The notes under the pieces: model-generated
Database searches by the model: none
Told to the model about the DNA's origin: nothing
The model's input: only the letters and a program-made list of their open reading frames with translations
DNA from: CAVPDA01 sp963702495
Lineage (GTDB): Bacteria; Pseudomonadota; Gammaproteobacteria; Burkholderiales; Rhodocyclaceae
Length of the DNA stretch: 64,000 nt
Assembly: GCA_963702495.1 (NCBI GenBank)
Contig: CAVPDA010000019.1
Coordinates: 248,001-312,000, forward strand
Reading direction: 5' to 3'
Translations under genes and position numbers: made by a program
In this document: in pieces, positions 35,130 through 43,977 of the stretch
How positions within the stretch are numbered: the first letter of the stretch is position 1
How the letters are laid out: the number at the start of each line of letters is the position of its first letter

Positions 35130-37768
35130 ATGCTCAAGATGAATCGACAGCGACCTTCCTCAAGGTCAGCGCCGGCACCTCCACCGCCGCCGCGGTCGCC
35201 CCGAAACTGCTGCAGGCGATGGAAACCGAACTGGGCGGCAAGGATCTGAGTCCGGTGACCGGGGCGGAACGCAAGGCCATTCCGGTCAACTGCCATGTCT
35301 GCAACATCCAGGACGGCGCCATCGCCTACGTGGAGAACGGCCGCGTGGTGAAGCTGGAAGGCAACCCGGAGCACGTATCCACCCGCGGCCGGCTGTGCGC
35401 CAAGGGCAACGCCGGCATGTGGTACAGCTACGATCCGGACCGCATACTCTATCCCCTGAAGCGCGTCGGCGCCCGCGGCGAGGGCAAGTGGAAGCGCATC
35501 ACCTGGGACGAGGCGCTGACGGAAGTGGCGCAGAAGCTGGATGCGGCGCTGAAGGAAGATCCCAATTCGATCATGCTCAAGTACGGCCGCAACCGCACCG
35601 GCGGCACCATCGACCGCTTCATGAAGACCCTGGGGTCGGCCACCGTGCTCAATCACACCTCGGTGTGCGAGTCGTCCAAGAAGTGCGGCATGGAACCGAC
35701 CTGGGGCCCGGACATCGAGACGCCGGACTTCGCCAACACCAAGTACGTGCTCAATTTCGGCTCCAACGTGCTGGAGGCGTCCTACTTCCACAATCCGCTG
35801 TCCCAGCGCGTCACCGAGGGGCGCGTCGACAACCAGATGAAGATCGTCACTTTCGACGTGCGGCTGTCGAACACCGCCGGCTTCTCGGACGAATGGATTC
35901 CGGTGTTCCCCGCCACCGACGGCGCCGTGGCGCTGGCCATGGGCCACGTCATCCTGCGCGACGACCTGCAGGACTCCGACTTCATCAACACCTGGACCAA
36001 CGTCACGGTGGACGAACTAAAGGAGCACTACAAGCAATACACGCCGGAATGGGCGGAGAAGCTCTCGGGCGTGCCCGCCGCCACCATCGAGCGCATCGCC
36101 CGCGAGTTCGCCACCACCAAGCCGGCGACGCTGTTCACCTACCGCGGCCCGGCCAAGCACCTCTACGGTTCCTACAACGAGAAGGCCTGCATGATGCTGC
36201 CGATCATGACCGGCAACATCGAGCGCCCCGGCGGCTACTGCCTGCCGCGCGGCATGGGCTGGCCCCAGCCCACGCCGGAGCCGCCCAAGCCGGCCAAGGA
36301 CTCGGTGCTGGCCCATCCGCCCGAGTACCCCCTGGCGGCGCACAAGGTGAGCCACCTGACGCCGTTCTGGATCGCCGAGGGGCGGCAGAAGATCAATGTC
36401 TATTTCACCTACCAGGACAACCCGGTCTATACCAACCCCGGCGCCCAGGCCGTCTGGGGCAAACTGTTCCGCGACGAGAAGCTGATCCCCTACTTCGTCT
36501 CCATGAGTTCCCACATGGGCGAGGAGACGGCGCTGGCCGACCTCATCCTGCCCGACTGCCCCTACCTGGAACGCTGGGAGCCGGAGTCGATGCCCAATTC
36601 GCTGTGGCCCTGGCTCGGCATCCGCCAGCCGGTGCCATGCCTCGCTGGGCGAGTCGCGGGAGAACCGCATCCTGCTGCGCGACATCATCCACAAGCTGGA
36701 CCCGGACGGCAAACGCGGCATGAAGCAGTACTGGGACTTCAAGGACGGCGAAGACTACATGCGCCGGCACTTCGACAACGTGCCGGGTCTGAAGGAAGCC
36801 GGCGGGCTGGACTTCCTCAAGAAGCACGGCGTGTGGCCCATCTACGGCAAGCTCGATCCCAAGACCGGCAAGGTGGTCGGACAAGACCGGGCGCGAGATC
36901 AAGGCCGAGTACGGCTTGCACAAGAAGGAGTTGTCGGCCGAGGACATGGCCGGCGCCGTGGTGGAGAACAGGCGGCCAGATCGTGAAGAACGGAAAGGCC
37001 ATCGGCATCCAGCGCAACGGCAGGAACGTCGTCGGCTTCGGCACCGGCAACCGCCTCATCAACGTGCGGGTGGAGGAGTGGGCCGAAGTACGGCTTCAAC
37101 CCGATGCCCACCTTCAAGCAGATTCCCTGGCACAAGGAGATGAAGGACGACGAGATGATCCTGTCCACCTTCAAGATCAACGTGCACAAGCAGTCGCGCA
37201 CGGCGGCGGTGAAATGGCTGGCGGAGATCATGCACAGCAACCCGGCCTGGATGAATCCGGTGACGGCGAAGAAGCTCGGCGTCAAGACGGGCGACCTGGT
37301 GCGCATCGAGACCAAGGTCGGGCTATCTGGTGACCAAGGCCTATGTCACCGAGGGCATCCATCCCAAGGTGGTTTCGATCCCGACCGCCTTCGGCCACTG
37401 GGAGTACGGGCGGCTCGCCACCCTCAAGCTCAAGGACGAAGCCGGCCTACGGCGGCCAGGAGGACCCGGACCTGAACAACGTGTGGTGGGACGACAAGGG
37501 GGTGCATCCCAACGCCGTCATCCCGGTGGTGGCCGATCCCATCGGCGGCTCCCAGGGCTGGTTCGACACGGTGGCGAAAGTCACCAAGGCCGGGCCGAAC
37601 GACAAGTACGGCGACGTGCAGGGCGACTGGCAGAAGCACGTGGAGGCCTTCAAGGAGACCCTGCGCTATGCCTACACCGGCGACCTGCACCGCAAGATGC
37701 ATCCCGAGATGGTGGCCTGGGCCGGACCGGAAAGCGTGAAGCCAGGCGAGCACGGCGGCAGCCATTGA
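35130..37768 (+). CDS. DMSO-reductase-family molybdopterin oxidoreductase, catalytic subunit, with several frame shifts
   Basis: A Tat-type start (MLKMNR, then FLKVSAGTSTAAAVAPKLL) is followed by an N-terminal cluster motif C-X2-C-X3-D-X27-C (NCHVCNIQDGAIAY to LCAKGNAG), in which Asp replaces the third Cys. Further landmarks are KRITWDEALTEVAQKL, YGRNRTGG, the likely molybdenum ligand Cys in NHTSVCESSKKCG, NFGSNVLEASYFHNPLSQR, GNIERPGGYCLPRGMG, and SSHMGEETALADLILPDCPY. Single-base shifts at about 35155, 36640, 36885, 36972, 37085, 37322 and 37441 break the frame; corrected it has about 879 residues ending VKPGEHGGSH. Substrate is not determined: polysulfide/tetrathionate, selenium or arsenic oxyanions are possible. 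Confidence 0.8.
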
Positions 37769-37827
37769 AGCGGGCTGCCGAGCCAATGGCACCCAATACG
37801 AGTTGGTGATGAAGTAGCGACGAGTTT

Positions 37828-37863
37828 CCCGGCCCCATCCTCCCGGAGGGCCGGGCTATTTTG
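37828..37863 (+). terminator. hairpin between the catalytic subunit and chaperone genes
   Basis: Eight-base perfect arms CCCGGCCC (37828-37835) and GGGCCGGG (37848-37855) are followed by CTATTTTG. This is a weak intrinsic terminator or attenuator, which would lower expression of the accessory genes relative to the structural subunits. Confidence 0.5.
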
Positions 37864-37876
37864 CGAGGAATCGACG

Positions 37877-38682
37877 ATGCTGAGCGCTCTTGCATTGGAA
37901 CCCCTGGTGCGGCCCGTGCCCATCGCGCCGGAACCCACGCCCGAAGAGATCCGGGAGGAGTGCGCGGCACGGGGGCAGATCTACCGCCTGCTGTCGGCCG
38001 TCTTCGTAGAGGAGCCGAGTATCACTTTCCTCACGGCCCTGCGCACGGACGATTCGATCGCTGCCTTGGCCGGGTCCGGCCTGTCGTTCGACGCCGATTT
38101 TCTGCTGGCCGAGACCTTCCAACTGGCCGACGAACTGGCCTGCGAATACACCACGATGTTCGCCGCCTCGGGCGGCTTTCCGCCGGTGGAGTCGGTGCGC
38201 CTGACCGGGCGCTACCAGCAGGAGCCTTACTTCGCCATCAAGCAGACCTACCGTCAGATGGGATTCGCACTGCACAAGGGGCGATTCACGGTATTCGAAG
38301 ACCAGCTCGGCGTGGAGCTGATGTTCATCGCCGAACTGCTCGATCGCTGCGTCGCCGCCCTCGACTGCGGCGACACGAACGCCGTCCGCCGCTGGGAGCG
38401 CGAAATCAAGCGCTTCTGGACGGTGCATCTCGGGAAATGGGTGCGCGGCTATGCGCGGCTGGTGGAGCGCGCCGCCGAGCACTCGTTCTACCGCGAGATG
38501 GCGCGGTTGCTCGGCGCCTTCGCCGAGGAGGAGATTGCGCGTGCTGCGGACTGCGCATCGAAGACATGGACCAGGGCAAGACGGTGGTGCCGAAGCGCGA
38601 AGTCAAGGTGGAGTTCAACCCGGACGAGCCGGTGTGCAACGGCTGCGGCGGCGCGGACCCGTTGCGCGAACTGAGAAGCTGA
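37877..38682 (+). CDS. TorD-family molybdoenzyme chaperone
   Basis: The start MLSALALEPLVRPVPIAPEP follows GCGAGGAATCGACG. The all-helical chaperone body is seen in RGQIYRLLSAVFVEEPS, ELACEYTTMFAASGGFPPVE, QTYRQMGFALHKGRFTVFED and HLGKWVRGYARLVERAAEHS. A frame change near 38540 leads to a C-terminal extension (LRIEDMDQGKTVVPKREVKV, then EPVCNGCGGADPLREL) with a CxxC pair that is not typical of TorD. The family binds the Tat signal of the catalytic subunit until cofactor is inserted. Confidence 0.75.
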
Positions 38683-38727
38683 CGCCTGCCGGCGTCGTCT
38701 GCCAACATCAACTGCCGCGGAGCGCCC

Positions 38728-39175
38728 ATGCCCACGCTGCTCGATCTCAATCCCGCACTGCCGTCCATCCTCGTCGATGAGCGCCCGGCGGACTACGACT
38801 GGGCGGAACTCGCCCACCTGTGGAATCGCAACGACATGCCCGGCGTGCATGACTGGCTCAACCGGCACTGGTCGCGGCTGGTGGAAACCCGGATGATGGG
38901 TCAGCGCGACACCGACGCCGAGTTCCTGCAGGCGCTGGCCTTCGCCGCTCTGGCGCTGCATTTCACGCAGAACCGCAACCAGGAAGGTGCGCTGCTGATG
39001 CTGGACGATGCCCTGGTGGCGCTGACGCGCTTTCGCCCCGGACTGTTCGGCGTGCGGGTCGGACCCGATCCTCGACACGCTCAACGAACTGCGCCCCATG
39101 ATCGTCGCACTGGCGCCGGAGGACGAATGCCCGATGCAGCCCTTCGTCTATCGCCGCTTCGAGTTTCGGCATTGA
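38728..39175 (+). CDS. operon protein of unknown function, about 149 residues
   Basis: The start MPTLLDLNPALPSILVDERP follows a GCGGAGCGCCC site. Helical sequence follows: YDWAELAHLWNRNDMPGVHD, MMGQRDTDAEFLQALAFAAL, LMLDDALVALTRFRPGLFGV. One extra base near 39065 must be removed to continue with GPILDTLNELRPMIVALAPE and end VYRRFEFRH at 39175. No signal peptide or Cys cluster. It lies 45 bases after the chaperone and ends two bases before the next gene, so it belongs to the operon. Confidence 0.6.
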
Positions 39176-39177
39176 CC

Positions 39178-39883
39178 GTGACCGAGGGCGCCGCGGCGGT
39201 CGAGGTCTGCTGTCTCGCGGAAGACGCCAGCGGGCTCGCGGCGCAGGACGTGTATCTGCTGGATCCTTCCGACTTGCCCCAGGATCCGGCACTTTACCGC
39301 GGCATTGTCCTCACCCGGGCCGGCGAGGGACAAGCGCGGGCGTTGCTGGCGGCAGGCGCCTCCTGCGTGCTAGCTCGGCGAAGCGGCGCTGCGCAATCCG
39401 GACATCATCGAAACGCTGTCGCTCGAGTTCGGCCGGGAGCGGATCGGCGTCCATGTGCCCGCCGCACGCATGCAGGTGAGCTGGAGCATGGATACCGTTT
39501 CCAATGCCGACTTCAAGGTGATGCGGCCTTCGGTGTGCGAGCCCAACTGGGAAGTGCTGATGGCCGACGGCAGCCGTACCGGCGTCTATGCGCCCTGGTG
39601 GATCGGAGAAATGATGAAGCGCGGTGCCGGGCCGGTCATGGTGCGTGTCGATATCGAGGACGACGCCGATCTGAATCTGTGCGCCGGCCTGGTGGAGCAG
39701 TGCGGCGAGCGGCTGTGGCTTGCTCCCCTGACCCGGCAGCCGCCACAGGTGAGCGACTGGATCGAGTACGGCCATGCGCGCAGACTGGCCTTCCCGCGCC
39801 ACGCCTACGAGCAACACGATGCGGTGCTGGCGCTGCGCGCCCCGGCCGACCGAGACGAGCAGCGACCGAGGGAAACGGTGTGA
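39178..39883 (+). CDS. HisA/HisF-like TIM-barrel protein, about 234 residues
   Basis: A GTG start at 39178 gives MTEGAAAVEVCCLAEDASG. The strands and glycine loops of a TIM barrel are visible: GIVLTRAGEGQARALLAAGA, LLGEAALRNPDIIETLSLEF, GRERIGVHVPAARMQVSWSM, GEMMKRGAGPVMVRVDIEDD, LVEQCGERLWLAPLTRQPP. One extra base near 39372 breaks the frame. A histidine-biosynthesis role is unlikely here, as no other his gene is near; it is more likely a cofactor or maturation helper of the molybdoenzyme. Assignment rests on pattern only. Confidence 0.5.
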
Positions 39884-39912
39884 GACAGGCGGTTCCCACC
39901 CTCACCCCTATC

Positions 39913-39935
39913 CCCTCTCCCATCGAGGGAGAGGG
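39913..39935. repeat. short intergenic palindrome CCCTCTCCC/GGGAGAGGG
   Basis: Nine-base perfect arms flank ATCGA, with the common preceding string CCTCACCCCTATCCC. This type of short dispersed palindrome occurs in many proteobacterial genomes. It lies between the TIM-barrel and rhodanese-like genes. Confidence 0.7.
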
Positions 39936-39982
39936 AACTTCGTGTGCGCCGGCGGCGCAGAACTCGAACGGGGAGTGGCGGC

Positions 39983-40459
39983 GTGAAGCGTGGAACCCCT
40001 CTCTTCGGTCGCCGCGCCCTCTCTGTCCTGCTGGTCGCCGCAATTCCCGCGAGCCGCGGCCGCCGGCGTGGCATTGCACGACAGGACGCAACTGGAAGCG
40101 GCATTGAAGCGCAGCGCACCGTGCTGCGTGGTCGATGCGCGCTCCGAGCCTGCACGCAACCAATCTCCGCTGAAGGACGCGGTGATCTACCGTCCCGGCG
40201 TCCAGATCAAGCCCACCGCCGCGGTGGTGGTGATCGCCGACAGCGACGACGGCGCGCTGCGGGCGGGCAAGGAACTGGCGAAGACGAGCGGCGCGAAGGA
40301 GGTGCTGGCGGTGAAGGGCGGCATCGGCACTTGGCGCGCGCTCGTTTCCCGCCGAGGCGGCCGCCGGCGAGAGCACGATGCCCTACACCTTCGTCATTCC
40401 CGAGGAACACCTGCGAGCAAGGCACCCCGCTGCAGGAGCTGAAGTTCAAGCGGCCGTGA
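39983..40459 (+). CDS. exported rhodanese-like protein without the catalytic Cys
   Basis: A GTG start at 39983 after GGAGTGGCGGC gives MKRGTPLFGRRALSVLLVAA, a signal peptide. The rhodanese pattern follows in another frame: CCVVDARSEPARNQSPLKDA, AAVVVIADSDDGALRAGKEL, AVKGGIGTWRALVS. The active-site loop reads ADSDDGA, without the usual Cys. The end (TPLQELKFKRP) returns to the first frame, so shifts occur at about 40050, 40350 and 40405. The stop overlaps the ferredoxin start. Rhodanese-like proteins accompany some selenium and sulfur molybdoenzymes; a binding rather than sulfur-transfer role is suggested. Confidence 0.6.
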   Translation: MKRGTPLFGRRALSVLLVAAIPASRGRRRGIARQDATGSGIEAQRTVLRGRCALRACTQPISAEGRGDLPSRRPDQAHRRGGGDRRQRRRRAAGGQGTGEDERREGGAGGEGRHRHLARARFPPRRPPARARCPTPSSFPRNTCEQGTPLQELKFKRP

Positions 40460-41555
40460 CGGTCTCGATACCGGAATTCCGCGCCCCACGCTGCACCCGC
40501 TACCGCTTCCGCTACAGCGCGTGCCGCCGCTGCGCCGACGCCTGTCCGCATGACGCCGTGACGCTGTCCGACGAAGGCATCGCCCTGGAAGCGGTGCAGC
40601 TGCCAGAACTGCGGCCTGTGCGTCAGCGCCTGCCGCACCGCGGCGCTGGCCGCCGCCAACCTGGCGCCGATCGATCTGCTGAAGCGCGCGATCAGGCAGC
40701 CGGCCTTCTCCTTCGCCTGCGCCCCCGCGCAGAGCGAGGCCGATGCCATCGTGCCCTGCCTCGGCGCACTGGACGCCGCCACCCTTGCCTACTGGCGAAG
40801 CGGCGCATTCCCACCGAACTTCGCGGCAGCCACCACTGCCCCGCGTGCCCGCACGGCAGCCGCGGCGCCGCCCAACTGGCGCTCAACCTGGACGCCCTCG
40901 GTACGCTGAGGGCGGCCGCAGGCGATGCCGAGGAGTGGATCGACATCGCCCTGCCCCAACCCGAAGCGCACGACAAGGCGCAGCGCGCGTCCTTCCTCGC
41001 CGCGCGCCGCCAGTTGTTCCGCCGCTTCGTCGGCCGTGCCGCCGACGCCCTGGCGCAGGCGGGGGACCCGGTCGAGGCGCAGCCGATCCCCGACCGGGCG
41101 ATCCGCGCCGGCGCGCCGCTGCTGACCGAGCAGCGCGAACTGCTGCAGATCGTCGGCAAGACGGCGGATGGCGCGCCATTCGTCGTGGCGTCCCACGAAG
41201 CTCTGCCGCTGCTGGATCTGGAACTCGCGCCGGGCTGCACCGCCTGCGAAGCCTGTTTCCGCGTCTGCCCGACCGGCGCGCTCCTGGTGGAGGAGGACTC
41301 CGTCGAGTTGGGCGCTGAGGTTCGATACCGGCCGCTGCGTCGGCTGCGAGGTCTGTCTGGAAGTGTGCCAGCCAGGCCGTCTTGCGGCCGATGGCGACGG
41401 TCGATGCCGCGCCGAGTCGCACGCGCATCGAACTGCACCGCCTGGCCAAGCAGCGCTGCGCGCGCTGCGACCGCTTCTTCATCTCGCCCGAGCCGCGCGA
41501 CACCTGCGAAGTCTGCACCGACGACGAGGATGCCTTCGCGGCGATCTTCGGCTAG
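40456..41555 (+). CDS. multi-cluster ferredoxin-type protein, about 366 residues, frameshifted
   Basis: The GTG start overlaps the previous stop (GTGA). Cluster motifs are CRRCADACPHDAVTLSDEG, CQNCGLCVSACRTAAL (in another frame), CPACPHGS, CTACEACFRVCPTGALLVE, CVGCEVCLEVCQPGRLAAD and a final CARCDRFF/CEVCTDDEDAF pair before the stop at 41553-41555. Shifts near 40595, 40790 and 41320 must be corrected. The mixture of ferredoxin folds and zinc-ribbon-like Cys pairs points to an electron-transfer or maturation protein of the complex in the cytoplasm. Confidence 0.65.
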
Positions 41556-41570
41556 ATTAAGGAGATCACC

Positions 41571-41986
41571 ATGGAATGGGAATTCACCCCCGATGATGTT
41601 GTCAAAGGGCGATGCCGCTTAAACGATCGCGGACTTCCGGCGCAATCTCGAACAGGAGATGCGGATGAATGTGGGCAATGGCGTCCGAGGCCGATTTCGG
41701 GCATGCCTACGAGGTCGTCTATGACCTCTGCCATTGGCTCGCCGCCGCAGGACTCTTCGACCACTTCCTCCCTAGCCTGCAGGACGATCCGGCCGCGATC
41801 CGACTGGCGAAGTCGGTGCGGGAATACATGCGGGACAACGTCGACATGCTCGGCGCCGTGCTGCAGCGGATGATCATGGATCGGGTGGAAGAGGGCGTGC
41901 CCCTGGAGGATGCCCTCGACGCCGTCGATCGACAGCATCGCCTTGCGGTTTCGGGATGCGATCGTTCAGGAGTTTCGATCTCATAA
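41571..41986 (+). CDS. last gene of the molybdoenzyme operon, unknown, frameshifted
   Basis: The start MEWEFTPDDVVKG follows TTAAGGAGATCACC. Three frames then carry the conserved-looking parts: ADFRRNLEQEMRMNVG, then SEADFGHAYEVVYDLCHWLA, PAAIRLAKSVREYMRDNVDM and MIMDRVEEGVPLEDALDAVD, and finally LRFRDAIVQEFRSHNKDVP in another frame beyond 41935. The true end is uncertain (41986 or up to about 42050). It is soluble and helical, without Cys clusters. I do not recognise it; its place suggests a small structural or assembly component. Confidence 0.5.
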
Positions 41987-42084
41987 CAAGGACGTACCTG
42001 CACCAAGACCCCGCGGACCAGCACAAGGAGCAGACCCGCCCACACGCATTTCCGTTTCCTCATTGCAAAGAAAGGAGCACAGCG

Positions 42085-42858
42085 ATGTTCCGCCGGATAA
42101 TTGTCATCCTGCTCGCGCTCGGCCTCGCGCCGAGCTGGGCCGTGCAGGCCGATCTCGATTCCGCTTCCGCCATCAACAAGGCGGGGCGGCAGCGCATGCT
42201 GAGCCAGCGCATCGCCAAGGCGTACTGCCAGCTCTCCCTGGGCATCACGCCGGACAGCTCGCGCCGGCAACTGGACGAGTCGGTCGCCCTGTTCGACTCG
42301 CAGTTGGTGGAGCTCACGGCATTCGTCGCCGATGCCGAGGCGCGCACGGCCACGGCCGACGTGGCACGGATCTGGGGGCCGTTCCGCACCCGCGCCACGG
42401 GGCCGGTCACGCGCGAGGGCTGCAGCGAACTGGCGGCCGCCAGCGAACCGCTGCTGGAGGCGGCCCATCGCTTGACCGCCATGATCCAGGCTCACGCAAC
42501 CAATGACCTGGGCCGGCTCGTCAATGTCTCGGGCCGGCAGCGCATGCTGACGCAGAGGCTCACGCTGCTCTACATGGCGGGCACCGCGGGTGCGGATTCC
42601 CCGCTGCTGCGCGGCACGCGGGACGCCGCCGCCGCCGAGTTCGCGGCCGGCCTGGAGCAGCTTCGCCAGGCCGCACCCAACACGCCGGCGATCCGCCGCC
42701 AGCTCGAGTCCGTAGCGCTGCAGTGGGAGTGGTTCCGCAGCGTGCTGGAGCTGCGCGGCGAGGATTCCTACGGCGAGCTGGTCGCCAGCGCCAGTGAATC
42801 CATCCTGCGCAGCCTGGAGCTGATCACCGGGCAGTACGAGTCCCTGTCGAGAGGCTAG
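42085..42858 (+). CDS. stand-alone periplasmic protein with two PilJ/NarX-type sensor domains, 257 residues
   Basis: A signal peptide (MFRRIIVILLALGLAPSWAV) follows AAAGGAGCACAGCG. Two copies of the PilJ-type four-helix unit each begin with a near-identical motif: INKAGRQRMLSQRIAKAYCQ and VNVSGRQRMLTQRLTLLYMA. In NarX and PilJ this unit is the periplasmic sensor of a longer kinase or chemoreceptor; here nothing follows. It would be a soluble periplasmic binding or adaptor protein. It lies between the molybdoenzyme operon and the ars genes. Confidence 0.75.
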   Translation: MFRRIIVILLALGLAPSWAVQADLDSASAINKAGRQRMLSQRIAKAYCQLSLGITPDSSRRQLDESVALFDSQLVELTAFVADAEARTATADVARIWGPFRTRATGPVTREGCSELAAASEPLLEAAHRLTAMIQAHATNDLGRLVNVSGRQRMLTQRLTLLYMAGTAGADSPLLRGTRDAAAAEFAAGLEQLRQAAPNTPAIRRQLESVALQWEWFRSVLELRGEDSYGELVASASESILRSLELITGQYESLSRG

Positions 42859-43073
42859 ACCGGAGGGTGTTTCCTCGGGTGCGGGCATCCGGAGCCCGGG
42901 CGGGCTCGGATTTCTCGACCTCAGCGTCATGTCGCCGACGGCAGAACGGGGATCGCTCGATCCGAATTGAGTCCGATCGTCGGTGCCGACGAGGCTCCCT
43001 GGTCAATCCGCGACTCGCCACGGCTTCGCAACACGATGGCCGGACCCGAGCGCCGCTGTGCGACGGCGCAGAG

Positions 43074-43110
43074 TTGACGCGCCGATATGATTCGACAATA
43101 CTCGAATCAT
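43074..43110 (+). promoter_or_regulatory. arsR promoter with a palindromic operator over the -10 and start codon
   Basis: The -35 TTGACG (43074-43079) and -10 AATACT (43097-43102) are 17 bases apart. A perfect palindrome, ATGATTCGA-CAATAC-TCGAATCAT (43087-43110), covers the -10 and the AT of the arsR ATG. This is the expected place for an ArsR-type repressor to block its own operon, released by arsenite. The transcript would have almost no leader. Confidence 0.75.
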
Positions 43111-43462
43111 GGAAATTACAACCGCCTCAGAGCGCCTCGCCGCACTCGGGCATGAAACCCGCCTCGCCATCTTCCGCCTGCTGGTGCAGGCCGGGCCGGA
43201 AGGCGTACATGCCAGCCTGATCGGCGAACGGCTGCAGATTCCCGCGACCACGCTGTCGTTTCACCTTGCCCATCTGAGCCGCGTCGGGCTCATCAAGGGG
43301 CGGCAGGAAGGGCGCTTCATCTTCTACGTCGCCGAGTACGCGGTCATGGACGATCTGATCGCCTATCTCACCGACAACTGCTGCCACGGCGGGCAGTGTC
43401 TGCCGCGGTCCGCCGCGGCGGCCACCGTCGCCAAGCGGCGTCGCGGCGCAGCCGTGCGCTGA
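43109..43462 (+). CDS. arsR: ArsR-family metalloregulator, 117 residues
   Basis: A winged-helix repressor: ERLAALGHETRLAIFRLLVQ, IPATTLSFHLAHLSRVGLIK, GRQEGRFIFYVAEYAVM. Instead of the classical Cys pair in the recognition helix, Cys residues cluster after the last helix (DNCCHGGQC), as in the C-terminal As(III) site of other ArsR types. A basic tail follows. It leads the arsR-arsC-acr3 operon, and its start codon lies within the operator palindrome. Confidence 0.9.
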   Translation: MEITTASERLAALGHETRLAIFRLLVQAGPEGVHASLIGERLQIPATTLSFHLAHLSRVGLIKGRQEGRFIFYVAEYAVMDDLIAYLTDNCCHGGQCLPRSAAAATVAKRRRGAAVR

Positions 43463-43479
43463 TCCATCCGGGACCTCTC

Positions 43480-43977
43480 ATGACCAATCAACGCACCTAC
43501 AACGTCCTTTTCCTTTGCACCGGCAACTCGGCGCGCAGCATTCTGGCCGAAGCCACCCTCAATGCCATGGGACGGGGCCGGTTCAAGGCCTGGTCCGCCG
43601 GCAGCCATCCGGCCGGCAAGGTGAATCTCTTCGCCCTCGAATTGCTGCAGAAGAACCGCCTGCCCACCGAGGATCTGCGCAGCAAGAACTGGGACGAGTT
43701 CGCCCGCCCGGATGCACCGGCCCTCGATTTCGTGTTCACGGTCTGCGACAACGCCGCCGGTGAGGTCTGTCCCGTCTGGCCGGGACAGCCGATGACGGCG
43801 CACTGGGGCGTGCCCGATCCGGCCGCAGTGGAAGGCAGCGATGAGGCGAAACGCAAGGCCTTCTTCACCGCCTGGAGCCAGTTGCAGCACCGCATCTCGA
43901 TCTTCGCGAGCCTGCCCCTGGACAAACTCGACCGCCTGAGCCTGAAGCAGCGGCTCGACGAAATAGGACGGAAATGA
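43480..43977 (+). CDS. arsC: arsenate reductase of the low-molecular-weight phosphatase fold, 165 residues
   Basis: The active-site loop CTGNSARS (Cys-X5-Arg) in VLFLCTGNSARSILAEATLN and the general-acid region HWGVPDPA define the family. Further Cys residues lie in VFTVCDNAAGEVCPVWPG, as needed for the disulfide relay. It reduces As(V) to As(III) in the cytoplasm, with electrons from thioredoxin or glutaredoxin. It overlaps acr3 by four bases (ATGA). Confidence 0.9.
   Translation: MTNQRTYNVLFLCTGNSARSILAEATLNAMGRGRFKAWSAGSHPAGKVNLFALELLQKNRLPTEDLRSKNWDEFARPDAPALDFVFTVCDNAAGEVCPVWPGQPMTAHWGVPDPAAVEGSDEAKRKAFFTAWSQLQHRISIFASLPLDKLDRLSLKQRLDEIGRK

Noticed and set aside
33632..37333. 1233-codon plus-strand frame that looks like a fusion of iron-sulfur, NrfD and molybdopterin subunits
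   Set aside because: The first part is an out-of-frame reading of the iron-sulfur gene. NrfD and the catalytic subunit are joined only because of frame shifts; each has its own start and ribosome site in the expected place.
33528..37768. Naming the operon as arsenite oxidase (aio/arx), arsenate reductase (arr) or tetrathionate reductase (ttr)
   Set aside because: The regulator layout and nearby ars genes suggest arsenic, but the cluster motif with Asp and the rhodanese/TIM-barrel accessories do not match what I recall for those operons. Phylogeny is needed, so no symbol is given.
37960..38770. Minus-strand frames opposite the TorD and following gene
   Set aside because: They are antisense to TorD-like protein sequence with clear helices and operon position; they have no motif of their own.
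39178..39883. Histidine biosynthesis gene hisA or hisF
   Set aside because: Only a general TIM-barrel pattern is seen; phosphate-binding and catalytic Asp positions of HisA/HisF cannot be confirmed, and no other his gene is near.
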